A DNA stretch of 64,000 nt. Origin: Ferruginibacter sp. GTDB taxonomy: Bacteria; Bacteroidota; Bacteroidia; Chitinophagales; Chitinophagaceae. The notes below the pieces were generated by a model. It made no database searches, was not told where the DNA came from, and saw only the letters and a program-made list of their open reading frames with translations. The stretch covers positions 186,001-250,000 of the forward strand of contig JAGOAX010000005.1 of NCBI GenBank assembly GCA_017983695.1, in the 5' to 3' direction. Positions within the stretch are counted from its first letter, which is position 1, and each line of letters begins with the position of its first letter. Positions 43,441-50,827 of this stretch are shown piece after piece. Position numbers and translations under genes: made by a program.

Positions 43441-43492
43441 TTAAAAGTTGATGATTGTATACTGCAAGTCGCCTTCAACCATCAACTTTTAA
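43441..43492. terminator. Hairpin between pdxA and dodecin genes
   Basis: 13-bp arms: ttaaaagttgatg (43441-43453) and its complement catcaacttttaa (43480-43492). It separates two convergent genes and can end transcription from both sides. Confidence 0.7.
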
Positions 43493-43505
43493 CGTTTGTC
43501 TTTTG

Positions 43506-43709
43506 CTACTCTACTTCAAAACTGATTTTTACATTTACACGATACTCTGTAATATTTCCCTTCTTATCTACCTGTGCACTCATATTACTTACGTTTACGC
43601 CTTTAATGTTACGTAGAGATTTTGCTGCATGTTTAACAGCGTTTTGAGTTGCATCTTCCCAGCTCTTTTTAGAGTTGGCTAAAATTTCAATTACTTTTAA
43701 AATTGCCAT
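43506..43709 (-). CDS. Dodecin-family flavin-binding protein
   Basis: A 67-residue protein MAILKVIEILANSKKSWEDATQNAVKHAAKSLRNIKGVNVSNMSAQVDKKGNITEYRVNVKISFEVE. The KVIEILANSxxSWEDATQNAVxxAxxxLRNIKGVxV and ITEYRVNVKISFEVE stretches are those of dodecins, which form 12-mers that bind and store flavin (or CoA) in the cytoplasm. The Trp of SWEDA stacks with the flavin. The start was placed at 43709; the frame extends 16 codons further (MQPLPYKLYLNTKHTT), which the family lacks. Convergent with pdxA and close to the LolA-like operon, 54 bp away. Confidence 0.93.
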   Translation of the reverse strand: MAILKVIEILANSKKSWEDATQNAVKHAAKSLRNIKGVNVSNMSAQVDKKGNITEYRVNVKISFEVE

Positions 43710-43763
43710 AGTTGTATGTTTTGTATTAAGATACAACTTATATGGCAATGGTTGCATTACTAT

Positions 43764-44474
43764 TTATTGAAAGACCGAATCGGCCACACCTTTATTAATA
43801 GTATAAGAGCTTATACTTATTTCGGCTTTACCCTTTTTATTTTTTGCCTTGTCAGCAGCTTTTGGATTGTCTGCTCCGTCATCAAAATCGAAGGTTACGC
43901 CTTTGGGCAATTTATAATCTTTGGTATTAAAAGAGAAAATTATTTTATCCGGCAGGCCATACTCCATATATTTTCCGTAACTCATTTCCAGCTCGTAGCT
44001 GCCATTTTCCCTGGTTGTGGTTTTGGCCTTTTTTATCACCAGGTTTGTCTCATCAATATATAAAGTAGATAATACCACATCTGCATTATCATCTTCGGGC
44101 AATAATTTTACCACCCGTACAACAGTACTGCCTATTTTATCGGTACCTGCATCCAGCACAGTATAACTGCCGCTGCTTATTACACTGTTTAAATTTATAT
44201 TAACCGCACCTTTTGGTACAAAAGAAATTCCCTTTTCGTTTTTTATTTTAAGGCGGTTAGGTTTTTTAAAATAGATCTTTACTGTTGCTACAGGAATTTT
44301 CAAAAACGTTACATTAGTTTTCATTTTACCCGCCGCTTCATAATCATTTACTTTTTCAATTTTGGCTTTTACTTTTTGCACCAGTGCTGTCGCATCCTGC
44401 GCTGTAAGCAATACAGATCCGGTAAAAATAAAAAGCAAAGTGAGCGGCGCAGCCTTTCTTATAAATTTCATCAT
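43764..44474 (-). CDS. LolA-like outer-membrane lipoprotein-sorting protein
   Basis: 236 residues with signal peptide (KAAPLTLLFIFTGSVLLTAQ). The body (LVQKVKAKIEKVNDYEAAGKMKTNVTFLKIPVATVKIYFKKPNRLKIKNEKGISFVPKGAVNINLNSVISSGSYTVLDAGTDKIGSTVVRVVKLLPEDD ... SYELEMSYGKYMEYGLPDKIIFSF) is the half-barrel LolA/LppM-like fold that carries lipids or lipoproteins through the periplasm. It begins in an ATGA overlap with the upstream ABC permease gene, so the three genes form one operon: ATPase, permease, periplasmic carrier. A Lys-rich segment (KAADKAKNKKGKAE) near the end is unusual. I infer a lipid or lipoprotein export role; the exact cargo is unknown. Confidence 0.85.
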   Translation of the reverse strand: MMKFIRKAAPLTLLFIFTGSVLLTAQDATALVQKVKAKIEKVNDYEAAGKMKTNVTFLKIPVATVKIYFKKPNRLKIKNEKGISFVPKGAVNINLNSVISSGSYTVLDAGTDKIGSTVVRVVKLLPEDDNADVVLSTLYIDETNLVIKKAKTTTRENGSYELEMSYGKYMEYGLPDKIIFSFNTKDYKLPKGVTFDFDDGADNPKAADKAKNKKGKAEISISSYTINKGVADSVFQ

Positions 44475-45364
44475 GACAGAATATCTTTTCTTTTAAATAC
44501 AATTACCGATGCTGATACCAAAATAAAAATATGGGCTAATAATATGAACAAACTCCTCCTGATGGCGGGCCAGTTTTCTATACTGCCTTTTATTGTTTCG
44601 CCTTCATCAGTTGTACCGATATAAAAAAAACCTTTCCAGCCAACCAGGTACGAGGTAAATAAAAACGGTTTTACATTTTTGTCGATAATAGGAACATTAA
44701 TATTGGAAATAATGGTACATACAATTACAATACATACGGTGGCAATAATTGGCCCGATAGAATTTTCTGCAAAAATGGATAAAAATAATGCCAGTGCTGC
44801 AATAACGGTAAGCGCAACTGTAGCGTAAGCAAATGCAGCTATGTAACGCCATACTATATCATCTTTTGTAATCAGTAATATTTGGGATTCTTCGCCTTTA
44901 GAACGGAATACCAACATATCATCTGCACCAAAAATCAACAAGCTAAATACAAGAGCCGTTATTGCCATCCACACCAATAACAAAATTGTAAAAATAGTTG
45001 CGGCAGCAAATTTTACTAAAATTAATTGTGTACGGCTTATAGGTTTAGAAATTAATAACCGCAATGTCCCCATATTAGCTTCGCCGGAAATAGAGTCTGC
45101 AGCAATTAATGCTACCAGTATTGGCACCTGTATCAATAATGTGTTAAGTATGATATAACACATAAAATAACCGTTGATAGCTTTAACTCTTTCAAACTCA
45201 AATGTATCTTTAACGCTTTGCAACAATAGATCCATATAGCTTTGCCCATCTGCTTTAAAGGCAAATTGAAAAATAAATACAATGGCAGCAATCGCAATAA
45301 AAGCAATATATGTCCGGGGGCGCCTACTTATTTTAAACAACTCAATTTGTAATAATGTCCACAT
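44471..45364 (-). CDS. ABC transporter permease (ABC-2 type)
   Basis: 297 residues with six predicted membrane segments: TYIAFIAIAAIVFIFQFAF (1), YFMCYIILNTLLIQVPILVALIAAD (2), FAAATIFTILLLVWMAITALVFSLLIFG (3), YIAAFAYATVALTVIAALALFLSIF (4), IGPIIATVCIVIVCTII (5) and SLFILLAHIFILVSASVIVF (6). The EANMGTLRLLISKPISRTQLILVK loop between segments 2 and 3 is the coupling region of ABC-2 permeases. It overlaps the ATPase gene before it by 23 bp and the LolA-like gene after it by 4 bp. It and the ATPase form an exporter in the cytoplasmic membrane. Confidence 0.92.
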   Translation of the reverse strand: MWTLLQIELFKISRRPRTYIAFIAIAAIVFIFQFAFKADGQSYMDLLLQSVKDTFEFERVKAINGYFMCYIILNTLLIQVPILVALIAADSISGEANMGTLRLLISKPISRTQLILVKFAAATIFTILLLVWMAITALVFSLLIFGADDMLVFRSKGEESQILLITKDDIVWRYIAAFAYATVALTVIAALALFLSIFAENSIGPIIATVCIVIVCTIISNINVPIIDKNVKPFLFTSYLVGWKGFFYIGTTDEGETIKGSIENWPAIRRSLFILLAHIFILVSASVIVFKRKDILS

Positions 45365-46274
45365 GCTGTTGCTGAGTTGTAAGTGAAAGAAAATAATCTT
45401 CTAAAGAATGACGGGGCTGAATGGATAGTATTGCTACTTCCATTTTTGCAAGGTAATTTACAAGTGCAGGTATATTAGTTTTATTCATTTGTAATCTTAA
45501 TGCATCTGCAGATGGCAGTATAAATGATGCCCAATCGGACTGTTGTAATATAATTTTTGCAGCTGCATTATTCAATGTTTCTATCTCTACAATTGTTTTT
45601 GCCGGATCAAGTAATGCAGCAGCATTGCCTTCCACCACTTTTTTACCTTTATTAATAATGAGTATACGGTTGGCAATTATTTCTATTTCGCTTAATAAAT
45701 GAGATGACACGACAATTGTTTTACCCATTTCTTTACTCAAATACAAAATTAGGTTACGCATATCTGCAATACCCTGTGGATCCAGCCCATTGGTTGGTTC
45801 ATCCAGAATAATCAGCCTTGGACTATGCACCAGCGCCACAGCAATACCCAAACGTTGTTTCATGCCCTGACTAAAAGTTTTTACCTTGCTTTGAGCCCTG
45901 TCTTCAAGACCAACCAATTTTAATTGTTGCATCAATAAATCCCGTGTAACTTTTATACCGCTCATCTTTGCAAAAATGGAGAGGTTTTCGTAAGCTGAAA
46001 GATATTTATACAGGTCAGGCTTTTCAATTACAGCACCTGTTTGCTTTAATATTTCATTCCGGTGCGTAAAAAGGTTTTTATCAAAAATGTTTATATCACC
46101 TCCCGTAGGCTTAATTAATGATAATAACATACGTATGGTGGTGGACTTGCCGGCACCATTTTGACCTAAAAACCCATACACATCACCTTCATTAACAGTA
46201 AATGAAAGCCCATCAACCGCAGTAATATCCTTAAATTTTTTAGAGAGATTAGTGACACTGATTATTGCCGGCAT
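45342..46274 (-). CDS. ABC transporter ATP-binding protein
   Basis: 310 residues: Walker A GQNGAGKST (residues about 37-45), Q-loop TGAVIEKPD, signature FSQGMKQRLGIA in place of LSGGQ, Walker B RLIILDEPTNGLDPQG and switch SSHLLSE. The sequence follows the ABC-2-exporter ATPases (VTNLSKKFKDITAVDGLSFTV). The last 100 residues form a C-terminal extension (KTIVEIETLNNAAAKIILQQ ... PRHSLEDYFLSLTT), usual in this group. It drives the permease encoded next; start at 46274 fits the family beginning at IISVTNLSKKF. Confidence 0.95.
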   Translation of the reverse strand: MPAIISVTNLSKKFKDITAVDGLSFTVNEGDVYGFLGQNGAGKSTTIRMLLSLIKPTGGDINIFDKNLFTHRNEILKQTGAVIEKPDLYKYLSAYENLSIFAKMSGIKVTRDLLMQQLKLVGLEDRAQSKVKTFSQGMKQRLGIAVALVHSPRLIILDEPTNGLDPQGIADMRNLILYLSKEMGKTIVVSSHLLSEIEIIANRILIINKGKKVVEGNAAALLDPAKTIVEIETLNNAAAKIILQQSDWASFILPSADALRLQMNKTNIPALVNYLAKMEVAILSIQPRHSLEDYFLSLTTQQQHVDIITN

Positions 46275-46583
46275 ATATTAAAATATAGGTAAAGGTAAAA
46301 CGGATATAACAATAATTTGTTCGCAAAGGTATAATATCAGTTTAAAAAGTGTTTAAAAAGCTTGCATGGCAAATAAAAACTGACTATGTTTGTACCTGCT
46401 TACAACCCGTACCACTTATTCTTGATCTAACCACGCAAACTCCCACTGACTAATATAATTTACTACATTGCCATATAGCAATTGAAATTCCATTATCTTA
46501 AAAAAAACTGTTCCAACGTATCCAATATACTGTGATTTTTACCGGCTAACTCCTGTAAGATATAACTACATAAATCACACAAG
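46275..46583. promoter_or_regulatory. Intergenic region before the T9SS cargo gene
   Basis: 309 bp without a gene. It contains TTTACTACAT at 46459-46468, the third copy of this motif. Nothing else I can name; both flanking genes read away from it, so it holds both promoters. Confidence 0.35.
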
Positions 46584-47981
46584 ATGAAATATATTTTTAC
46601 GTTTGTATTTTTCCTGCTTACCATAATTGCATTAAATGCACAGGTTTGTACCCAATCTAATTTTGAGGCCTGCACAGGCTCTTCTGCAATTACATCCGAC
46701 TTTAGAAATGGAGTACAAATTGCCGGCACAGGAAACCCCTTAACCGTTGGAGCAAAATATAAATTCAACTATGCCATTCCCGGCTTTAACCTTGATGCTG
46801 TAATTTCAATTGACGCAATAGTTAATGCTACAATGAGTGGCGCCACTAGCCCAAATATTGATGATGACGGGGCAACAAACGAAACCAATGTTACCGGAAC
46901 GCAGTCCGGTTTATTTGCTCCACGTATTGCACCAAATCAAATACTTTCCTGTAATGATGTATTGGGTTATGTTGAATTTACCGTTAAATTCTACACTCAT
47001 TATTACGGCAATGGTGCTCCTGTCAGCAGTACAGAAATTGCAGTTTCAAATCTTAATTACTTACATTTTGATATAGATGGAAATACGCAGGGTAATAATG
47101 GTTGGCACAAAAAGACAAGTTATGTGAAAATTAATGGAAACGATCCCGTAAACTACAGCACTGCAACTACTGAACTAAATGATGCAGGTATTATAGGAGA
47201 TTGGTTATTGACCTATGGCAGCACAACAGAAAGAAATGGTGTATCGAGATGTGGAGAGGTTATACAGAAATCCATTTATTTTTTACCGCAAACAGCCATC
47301 TCTTTCAGGATGGGATATGATTATAAAGCACCTTCTGCAAACTGTAACAGCATAAGTATTCAGCCGACAAAACAATATGGAGCAAAATTCGGGTGCTTTA
47401 CTTTACCTGTTGCAGGCCCGCTACCGGTTTCAATTACCGACCTGGCTGTTAATTATAATAATGGCAAAACAAATATTGTTTGGACAAGCTTACAGGAACA
47501 TAATCTTGATAGCTATGAAATACAAAGAAGTGCTGACGGGATTAATTTTGAAGTTGCCGGATTTGTAAAAGCCAACAACCTTACATCGGTGCAACAATAT
47601 AAATTTACCGACAATGTTGCCGGGCTTAGATCAAAATATGTTTTTTACAGAGTAAGGATTGTAGATATGGAACACAGTATGAAACTTACCAATATTGTAT
47701 CGGTAAAAATTGCAGATTGGGTAAATGGTGAAATGATTATTTCACCTAATCCATCAAGCACCAATGCACAGTTAAAGATAAAAATGAATAAGGCTGCAAC
47801 AGGAGATATTACCGTTTTTGATGCTGCAGGAAAAATAGTACTAAAACAACAGGCTTCATTATTGGCTGGTAACAATACAATTGTTATAAACAACATTACA
47901 ACATTAAACGACGGCTATTACACTGTTCGTTTAAATACCAACAATGAAACATTCAGTACAAAACTATTAGTATGGAAATAA
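46584..47981 (+). CDS. Secreted beta-rich protein with T9SS sorting domain
   Basis: 465 residues with signal peptide MKYIFTFVFFLLTIIALNAQ. The first about 270 residues are a beta-rich domain with several Cys (VCTQSNFEACTGS, NQILSCNDVLG, VSRCGEVIQ, SANCNSISIQ, KFGCF) and the phrase YVEFTVKFYTHYYG; no known enzyme motif. Residues about 275-365 are a fibronectin-like linker (PVSITDLAVNYNNGKTNIVWTSLQEHNLDSYEIQRSADG), shared with other cargo here, and the end MIISPNPSSTNAQLKIKMNKAATGDITVFDAAGKIV ... TKLLVWK is a T9SS type A sorting domain. Function unknown. Confidence 0.85.
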   Translation: MKYIFTFVFFLLTIIALNAQVCTQSNFEACTGSSAITSDFRNGVQIAGTGNPLTVGAKYKFNYAIPGFNLDAVISIDAIVNATMSGATSPNIDDDGATNETNVTGTQSGLFAPRIAPNQILSCNDVLGYVEFTVKFYTHYYGNGAPVSSTEIAVSNLNYLHFDIDGNTQGNNGWHKKTSYVKINGNDPVNYSTATTELNDAGIIGDWLLTYGSTTERNGVSRCGEVIQKSIYFLPQTAISFRMGYDYKAPSANCNSISIQPTKQYGAKFGCFTLPVAGPLPVSITDLAVNYNNGKTNIVWTSLQEHNLDSYEIQRSADGINFEVAGFVKANNLTSVQQYKFTDNVAGLRSKYVFYRVRIVDMEHSMKLTNIVSVKIADWVNGEMIISPNPSSTNAQLKIKMNKAATGDITVFDAAGKIVLKQQASLLAGNNTIVINNITTLNDGYYTVRLNTNNETFSTKLLVWK

Positions 47982-48013
47982 AGCATTTTTGATAACCAGG
48001 CACAAACAAAAGG

Positions 48014-48039
48014 CCCTTTCGTAATTGAAAGGGTTTTTT
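48014..48039 (+). terminator. Terminator of the T9SS cargo gene
   Basis: Stem ccctttc (48014-48020) and gaaaggg (48027-48033), loop gtaatt, then a T-run. The T-run meets the stop of the convergent regulator gene. Confidence 0.85.
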
Positions 48040-48331
48040 ATTGCCCGTTAGGATTCATATAAGATTGCAATGCTTTTACGTATCCTTCAAAAGCATCAAT
48101 CCCTTTTGCAGTTATTTTACAAATGGTTTGCGGATAGTTATTGCTGAACTGTTTTGTTACATCAATATAACCTGCATCTTTAAGTTTATTTATCTGCACA
48201 CTTAAGTTGCCGGCAGTAGAGTTAGTTTTTTCTTTTAAAAAAGTAAACTCGGCTTCTTTTACACTTATCAATAGTGAAATAACTGCCAGCCGCAGTTGAG
48301 AGTGCAATATGGGGTCCAGTTCTTTAAACAT
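48038..48331 (-). CDS. Small winged-helix transcriptional regulator (MarR/ArsR-like, HTH_34 type)
   Basis: About 97 residues from the ATG at 48331 (MFKELDPILHSQLRLAVISLLISVKEAEFTFLKEKTNSTAGNLSVQINKLKDAGYIDVTKQFSNNYPQTICKITAKGIDAFEGYVKALQSYM). This is the single-domain winged helix of the HTH_34 group: helix-turn-helix FTFLKEKTNSTAGNLSVQINKL and wing KQFSNNYPQTICKITAKG. A GTG at 48340 gives 3 extra residues. It overlaps the stop of the membrane protein gene upstream by 8 bp. These regulators normally sit with small membrane proteins in one operon, as here; its targets and ligand are unknown. Confidence 0.88.
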   Translation of the reverse strand: MFKELDPILHSQLRLAVISLLISVKEAEFTFLKEKTNSTAGNLSVQINKLKDAGYIDVTKQFSNNYPQTICKITAKGIDAFEGYVKALQSYMNPNGQ

Positions 48332-48980
48332 TTGTAGCACTCATTTTTTTATACCGGCTCCATAAAATAATTCCTGGTATCAGCCATGCACATATTGCAG
48401 AAAAAGCAGTAAGCAACATATCCCACTCAGCCTTTGTATAAACAGAAATAATACAGCAAATCCAGCAAACTATTCCGCCGAAAAGCATCGGCTTCATTCC
48501 ACGGCAACTACCGGTAATTATTGTAGGAATGCCATAGAGCAATAAAAAGAAAGAAGTTGTAAAACTGCTGTAATTAAACTCCGGCCTGGTGCCTTTTACA
48601 TCAATATAAGTTTGAAAAACAGGGTTCAGTTGTTTAACAATATTTGCATTAATAAATATTAAAAGAAAGATGCTTATACCAAAACACATCCATACAGCAT
48701 CCATAATATGGTCATCGTAACTCCTTACTTTATTATTCTTTTTCTCCTTTGCTACAATAAATATCTGTGGCACAATTGCTATTAATGTAAGCAGCCAGAT
48801 ATCAAATGGTAATTTAAATTGAAAACGAATTTGAAAATACGTAACTAAACTGCACAAGGTAATTACACTACCCCAGAGTATTGGGCCAATACCACTATCA
48901 TGGTAACTGTTTTTGGCTTTGTTAATCATTTTGCTGATTAACTCCAGACTTTCCTTTTCGGTCATTTTATGTTCTTCCAT
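48324..48980 (-). CDS. Membrane protein, five or six segments, paralogue of the next gene
   Basis: 218 residues: a soluble N-terminus (EEHKMTEKESLELISKMINKAKNSYHDSGIG) and then hydrophobic segments GPILWGSVITLCSLVTYF, FDIWLLTLIAIVPQIFIVA, AVWMCFGISIFLLIFINA, SFTTSFFLLLYGIPTIITG, MLFGGIVCWICCIISVYT and LLTAFSAICAWLIPGIILW. It shares with the protein at 48999 the start ESLxLIxxMIxK, LWGxV, and KVxxYxxxxM, so they are paralogues. Together they may be a heteromer controlled by, or controlling, the winged-helix protein. No known transporter motif. Confidence 0.85.
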   Translation of the reverse strand: MEEHKMTEKESLELISKMINKAKNSYHDSGIGPILWGSVITLCSLVTYFQIRFQFKLPFDIWLLTLIAIVPQIFIVAKEKKNNKVRSYDDHIMDAVWMCFGISIFLLIFINANIVKQLNPVFQTYIDVKGTRPEFNYSSFTTSFFLLLYGIPTIITGSCRGMKPMLFGGIVCWICCIISVYTKAEWDMLLTAFSAICAWLIPGIILWSRYKKMSATNV

Positions 48981-48998
48981 TGCCTTCTTATTAAATAT

Positions 48999-49580
48999 TT
49001 ACAAGGGGTTATTTTTTTGGCGCATCAGGTATGCCGGTATAATATAGCTGAATAAAATTGCGGCGGCGGCAAACAGCATTTGGTAATCGTAGGTAACGTA
49101 AGTAGCCCCAACTGCCAGTACCCATGCTGCTATTCCTCCAACTATCAATGGGGTAAATTGTAAAAACTTACCCGATATAAATGTTCCCATTCCATAAAAA
49201 AGTATAAAGAAAGGGAAAACACTATTACTCCATCCCATGCGGCTGAAAATAATACTTAATACAAAAAAGCTTATCCCCATCCCCATCCATAAATATTTCA
49301 TACTGTCGCCCAGGTAGGTGTTAACTTTTTGTAACTTTTGGTGCTTATTGCCAAGATAAATGCTTATAAAAACAGTTGGTAATGTAACCAGCCACACCAA
49401 ATAATGTTTTTGATAAGCAAATACATTTTTTAAAATGAACTGGCCAATGAAGCCAGCAAAAGTTACCCAGCCCCACAATAAAAACTGACTGCTGTTATCC
49501 CCCATATCTCTACGGGTTTTTGCAATCATTGTCTGTATCAGTTTAAGGCTTTCCTGTGGAGAAAAATTTTCCTGTTCCAT
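48999..49580 (-). CDS. Membrane protein, paralogue of the gene at 48324
   Basis: 193 residues with N-terminus EQENFSPQESLKLIQTMIAKTRRDMGDNSS and membrane segments FLLWGWVTFAGFIGQFIL, YLVWLVTLPTVFISIYLG, YLWMGMGISFFVLSIIFS, VFPFFILFYGMGTFISGKFL, LIVGGIAAWVLAVGATYVT and LFAAAAILFSYIIPAYLM. Two positively charged loops (KHQKLQKVN, RQKNN) lie on the inside. Same layout and start pattern as its neighbour, 18 bp away. Located in the operon of the winged-helix regulator. Function unknown. Confidence 0.85.
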   Translation of the reverse strand: MEQENFSPQESLKLIQTMIAKTRRDMGDNSSQFLLWGWVTFAGFIGQFILKNVFAYQKHYLVWLVTLPTVFISIYLGNKHQKLQKVNTYLGDSMKYLWMGMGISFFVLSIIFSRMGWSNSVFPFFILFYGMGTFISGKFLQFTPLIVGGIAAWVLAVGATYVTYDYQMLFAAAAILFSYIIPAYLMRQKNNPL

Positions 49581-49590
49581 GTTTGTATTT

Positions 49591-49680
49591 GGTTTAGAAG
49601 TTTAGAGGTTTAGGGTTTAGGAGTTTAGCAAAAACATTTTGTTACAGCACTAAACTTCTAAACCCTAAACTACTGAACTC
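49591..49680. repeat. Inverted pair of GTTTAG-type tandem arrays
   Basis: Left array 49591-49628 of units such as ggtttag, aagtttag, gagtttag, right array 49650-49680 in the opposite orientation (ctaaac, ttctaaac), with a 21-nt spacer. Period 7 to 8. It separates two genes of the operon and may fold back. Confidence 0.65.
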
Positions 49681-49682
49681 AA

Positions 49683-50324
49683 TTACTTACAATCTTTCAA
49701 TAACATTTCTACCTGCATTTTACCCCAGTTAGGATGCAGTTCGCTGGCAGGTTTAAATCCAGCATATTTATCCATTGCAGTTTGCAACTCCGCTTTTGCT
49801 GTTTTGCAACCACCGCCAAATTGTTCAGGTGTATACTTCAGTCCTTGCCCTTTTAAATAAAAAGGCCTTGGATTTGTGGGATCCTGCTGCATGGCTTTTT
49901 CCATATTGCCATTACTTTCTCCTCCATACTCCTGCCAGCGCTGCATTGGGTTAACCATCATGTGGCAGCTTGCTATCATACTTTTTATACAACTGATCTC
50001 ACTGTTATTTGGCATTAACGAATCTGCTTTATTAATTAAATCAGTTGCTTTATCTGCAATAGCATCAATTTTATCTTTATCCTGCTCCATAAAACCATAA
50101 TTTACCTGGCAAAATGCTGCATAATAATAAGCAAGCCACTGGCTTTTTTCTGCTGTGGCAATACGCTCAAAGCTATTAGCCACAGTTAAAAGGTTTGCCG
50201 GGTTCTTAAAACTGGTATCCATTGCAGCAAGGTTTTTTTGCATTGCAGCAATATATTTTTCACTTTGGCTAAAGGAAACAACAGAAAGAGAAAGTAACAC
50301 TACAGCAATAATTATTTTTTTCAT
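49683..50324 (-). CDS. Periplasmic helical-repeat (TPR-like) protein
   Basis: 213 residues with signal peptide MKKIIIAVVLLSLSVVSFSQ. The mature part is helical: KYIAAMQKNLAAMDTSFKNPANLLTVANSFERIATAEKSQWLAYYYAAFCQVNYGFMEQDKDKIDAIADKATDLINKADSLMPNNSEISCIKSMIASCHMMVNPMQRWQEYGGESNGNMEKAMQQDPTNPRPFYLKGQGLKYTPEQFGGGCKTAKAELQTAMDKYAG, with the ALxxDPxNPRPxYLxGxxxxxxPxxFGGG pattern of TPR-type helices. In relatives such a protein often precedes a TonB receptor, as here. It probably scaffolds an envelope complex. It is in the same operon as the 2TM protein before it (26 bp). Confidence 0.8.
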   Translation of the reverse strand: MKKIIIAVVLLSLSVVSFSQSEKYIAAMQKNLAAMDTSFKNPANLLTVANSFERIATAEKSQWLAYYYAAFCQVNYGFMEQDKDKIDAIADKATDLINKADSLMPNNSEISCIKSMIASCHMMVNPMQRWQEYGGESNGNMEKAMQQDPTNPRPFYLKGQGLKYTPEQFGGGCKTAKAELQTAMDKYAGFKPASELHPNWGKMQVEMLLKDCK

Positions 50325-50350
50325 TGTATTTTTTTTAATTGTTTTTAAAC

Positions 50351-50668
50351 TTATTTTTTTTGATTTTTTAATTTTTGATATTCATTTTCTACTGAGTTGG
50401 CCTTTGGAAAAATATAAGCTCCGGCAAAATGAAATGCAAGGCCTATACCCCAACCTAAAGTGGTCCATATTGGCCACGGGTAGTGATGTGTATTCCAATC
50501 CGAGAAACTGAAAACCCGGTGTTGATTACCAGTAAAAAACCATAGTGCCCATAAAAAGGCATTTACAATGATGTAAGAAATCAAATGATTTTTAAAGCTG
50601 GCCCTTTTTTGTGCAATCTCCCAAAGTTCAGGGTCTTTTCCTTCGGGTGCTGGTTGATAATTTGACAT
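50351..50668 (-). CDS. 2TM domain protein
   Basis: 105 residues: SNYQPAPEGKDPELWEIAQKRASFKNHLISYIIVNAFLWALWFFTGNQ ... YPWPIWTTLGWGIGLAFHFAGAYIFPKANSVENEYQKLKNQKK. Two hydrophobic segments (ISYIIVNAFLWALWFF; IWTTLGWGIGLAFHFAGAYIF), the AxxRAxFKxHxxxYxxVN start and the WPxWxxxGWGIGLxxH pattern are those of the 2TM domain, frequent in Bacteroidota as a membrane partner, sometimes fused to histidine kinases. Function unknown. First gene of the small operon that ends with the winged-helix regulator. Confidence 0.88.
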   Translation of the reverse strand: MSNYQPAPEGKDPELWEIAQKRASFKNHLISYIIVNAFLWALWFFTGNQHRVFSFSDWNTHHYPWPIWTTLGWGIGLAFHFAGAYIFPKANSVENEYQKLKNQKK

Positions 50669-50678
50669 AGTTTTAAAA

Positions 50679-50827
50679 GCCCCCTCTATCTCTCCCCGTG
50701 GGGGAGGGAATGAGGAGATTGTTTAGAAGATTATGAAATATTGTTCGTGTTGCATTTGAAAATCCTTTTGAATTCAATACTACCCTTTCGCTCTCCTTCC
50801 CCACGGGGGAAGGGTTGGGATGGGGCC
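50679..50827. repeat. Inverted-repeat element (MITE-like), copy 2
   Basis: About 149 bp with GC-rich ends: gccccctctatctctcccc on the left and gggttgggatggggcc on the right, each containing a palindrome (ccccgtggggg, ccccacggggg). Like copy 1 (19751-19928) it has gaggagattgttt after the left end and ctttcgctct before the right end. Its right end coincides with the stop codon (TAG) of the TonB receptor gene at 50827-50829. Confidence 0.7.

Noticed and set aside
49591..49680. GTTTAGG units as telomere or linear replicon end
   Set aside because: Short, degenerate, inverted and flanked by ordinary genes on both sides.
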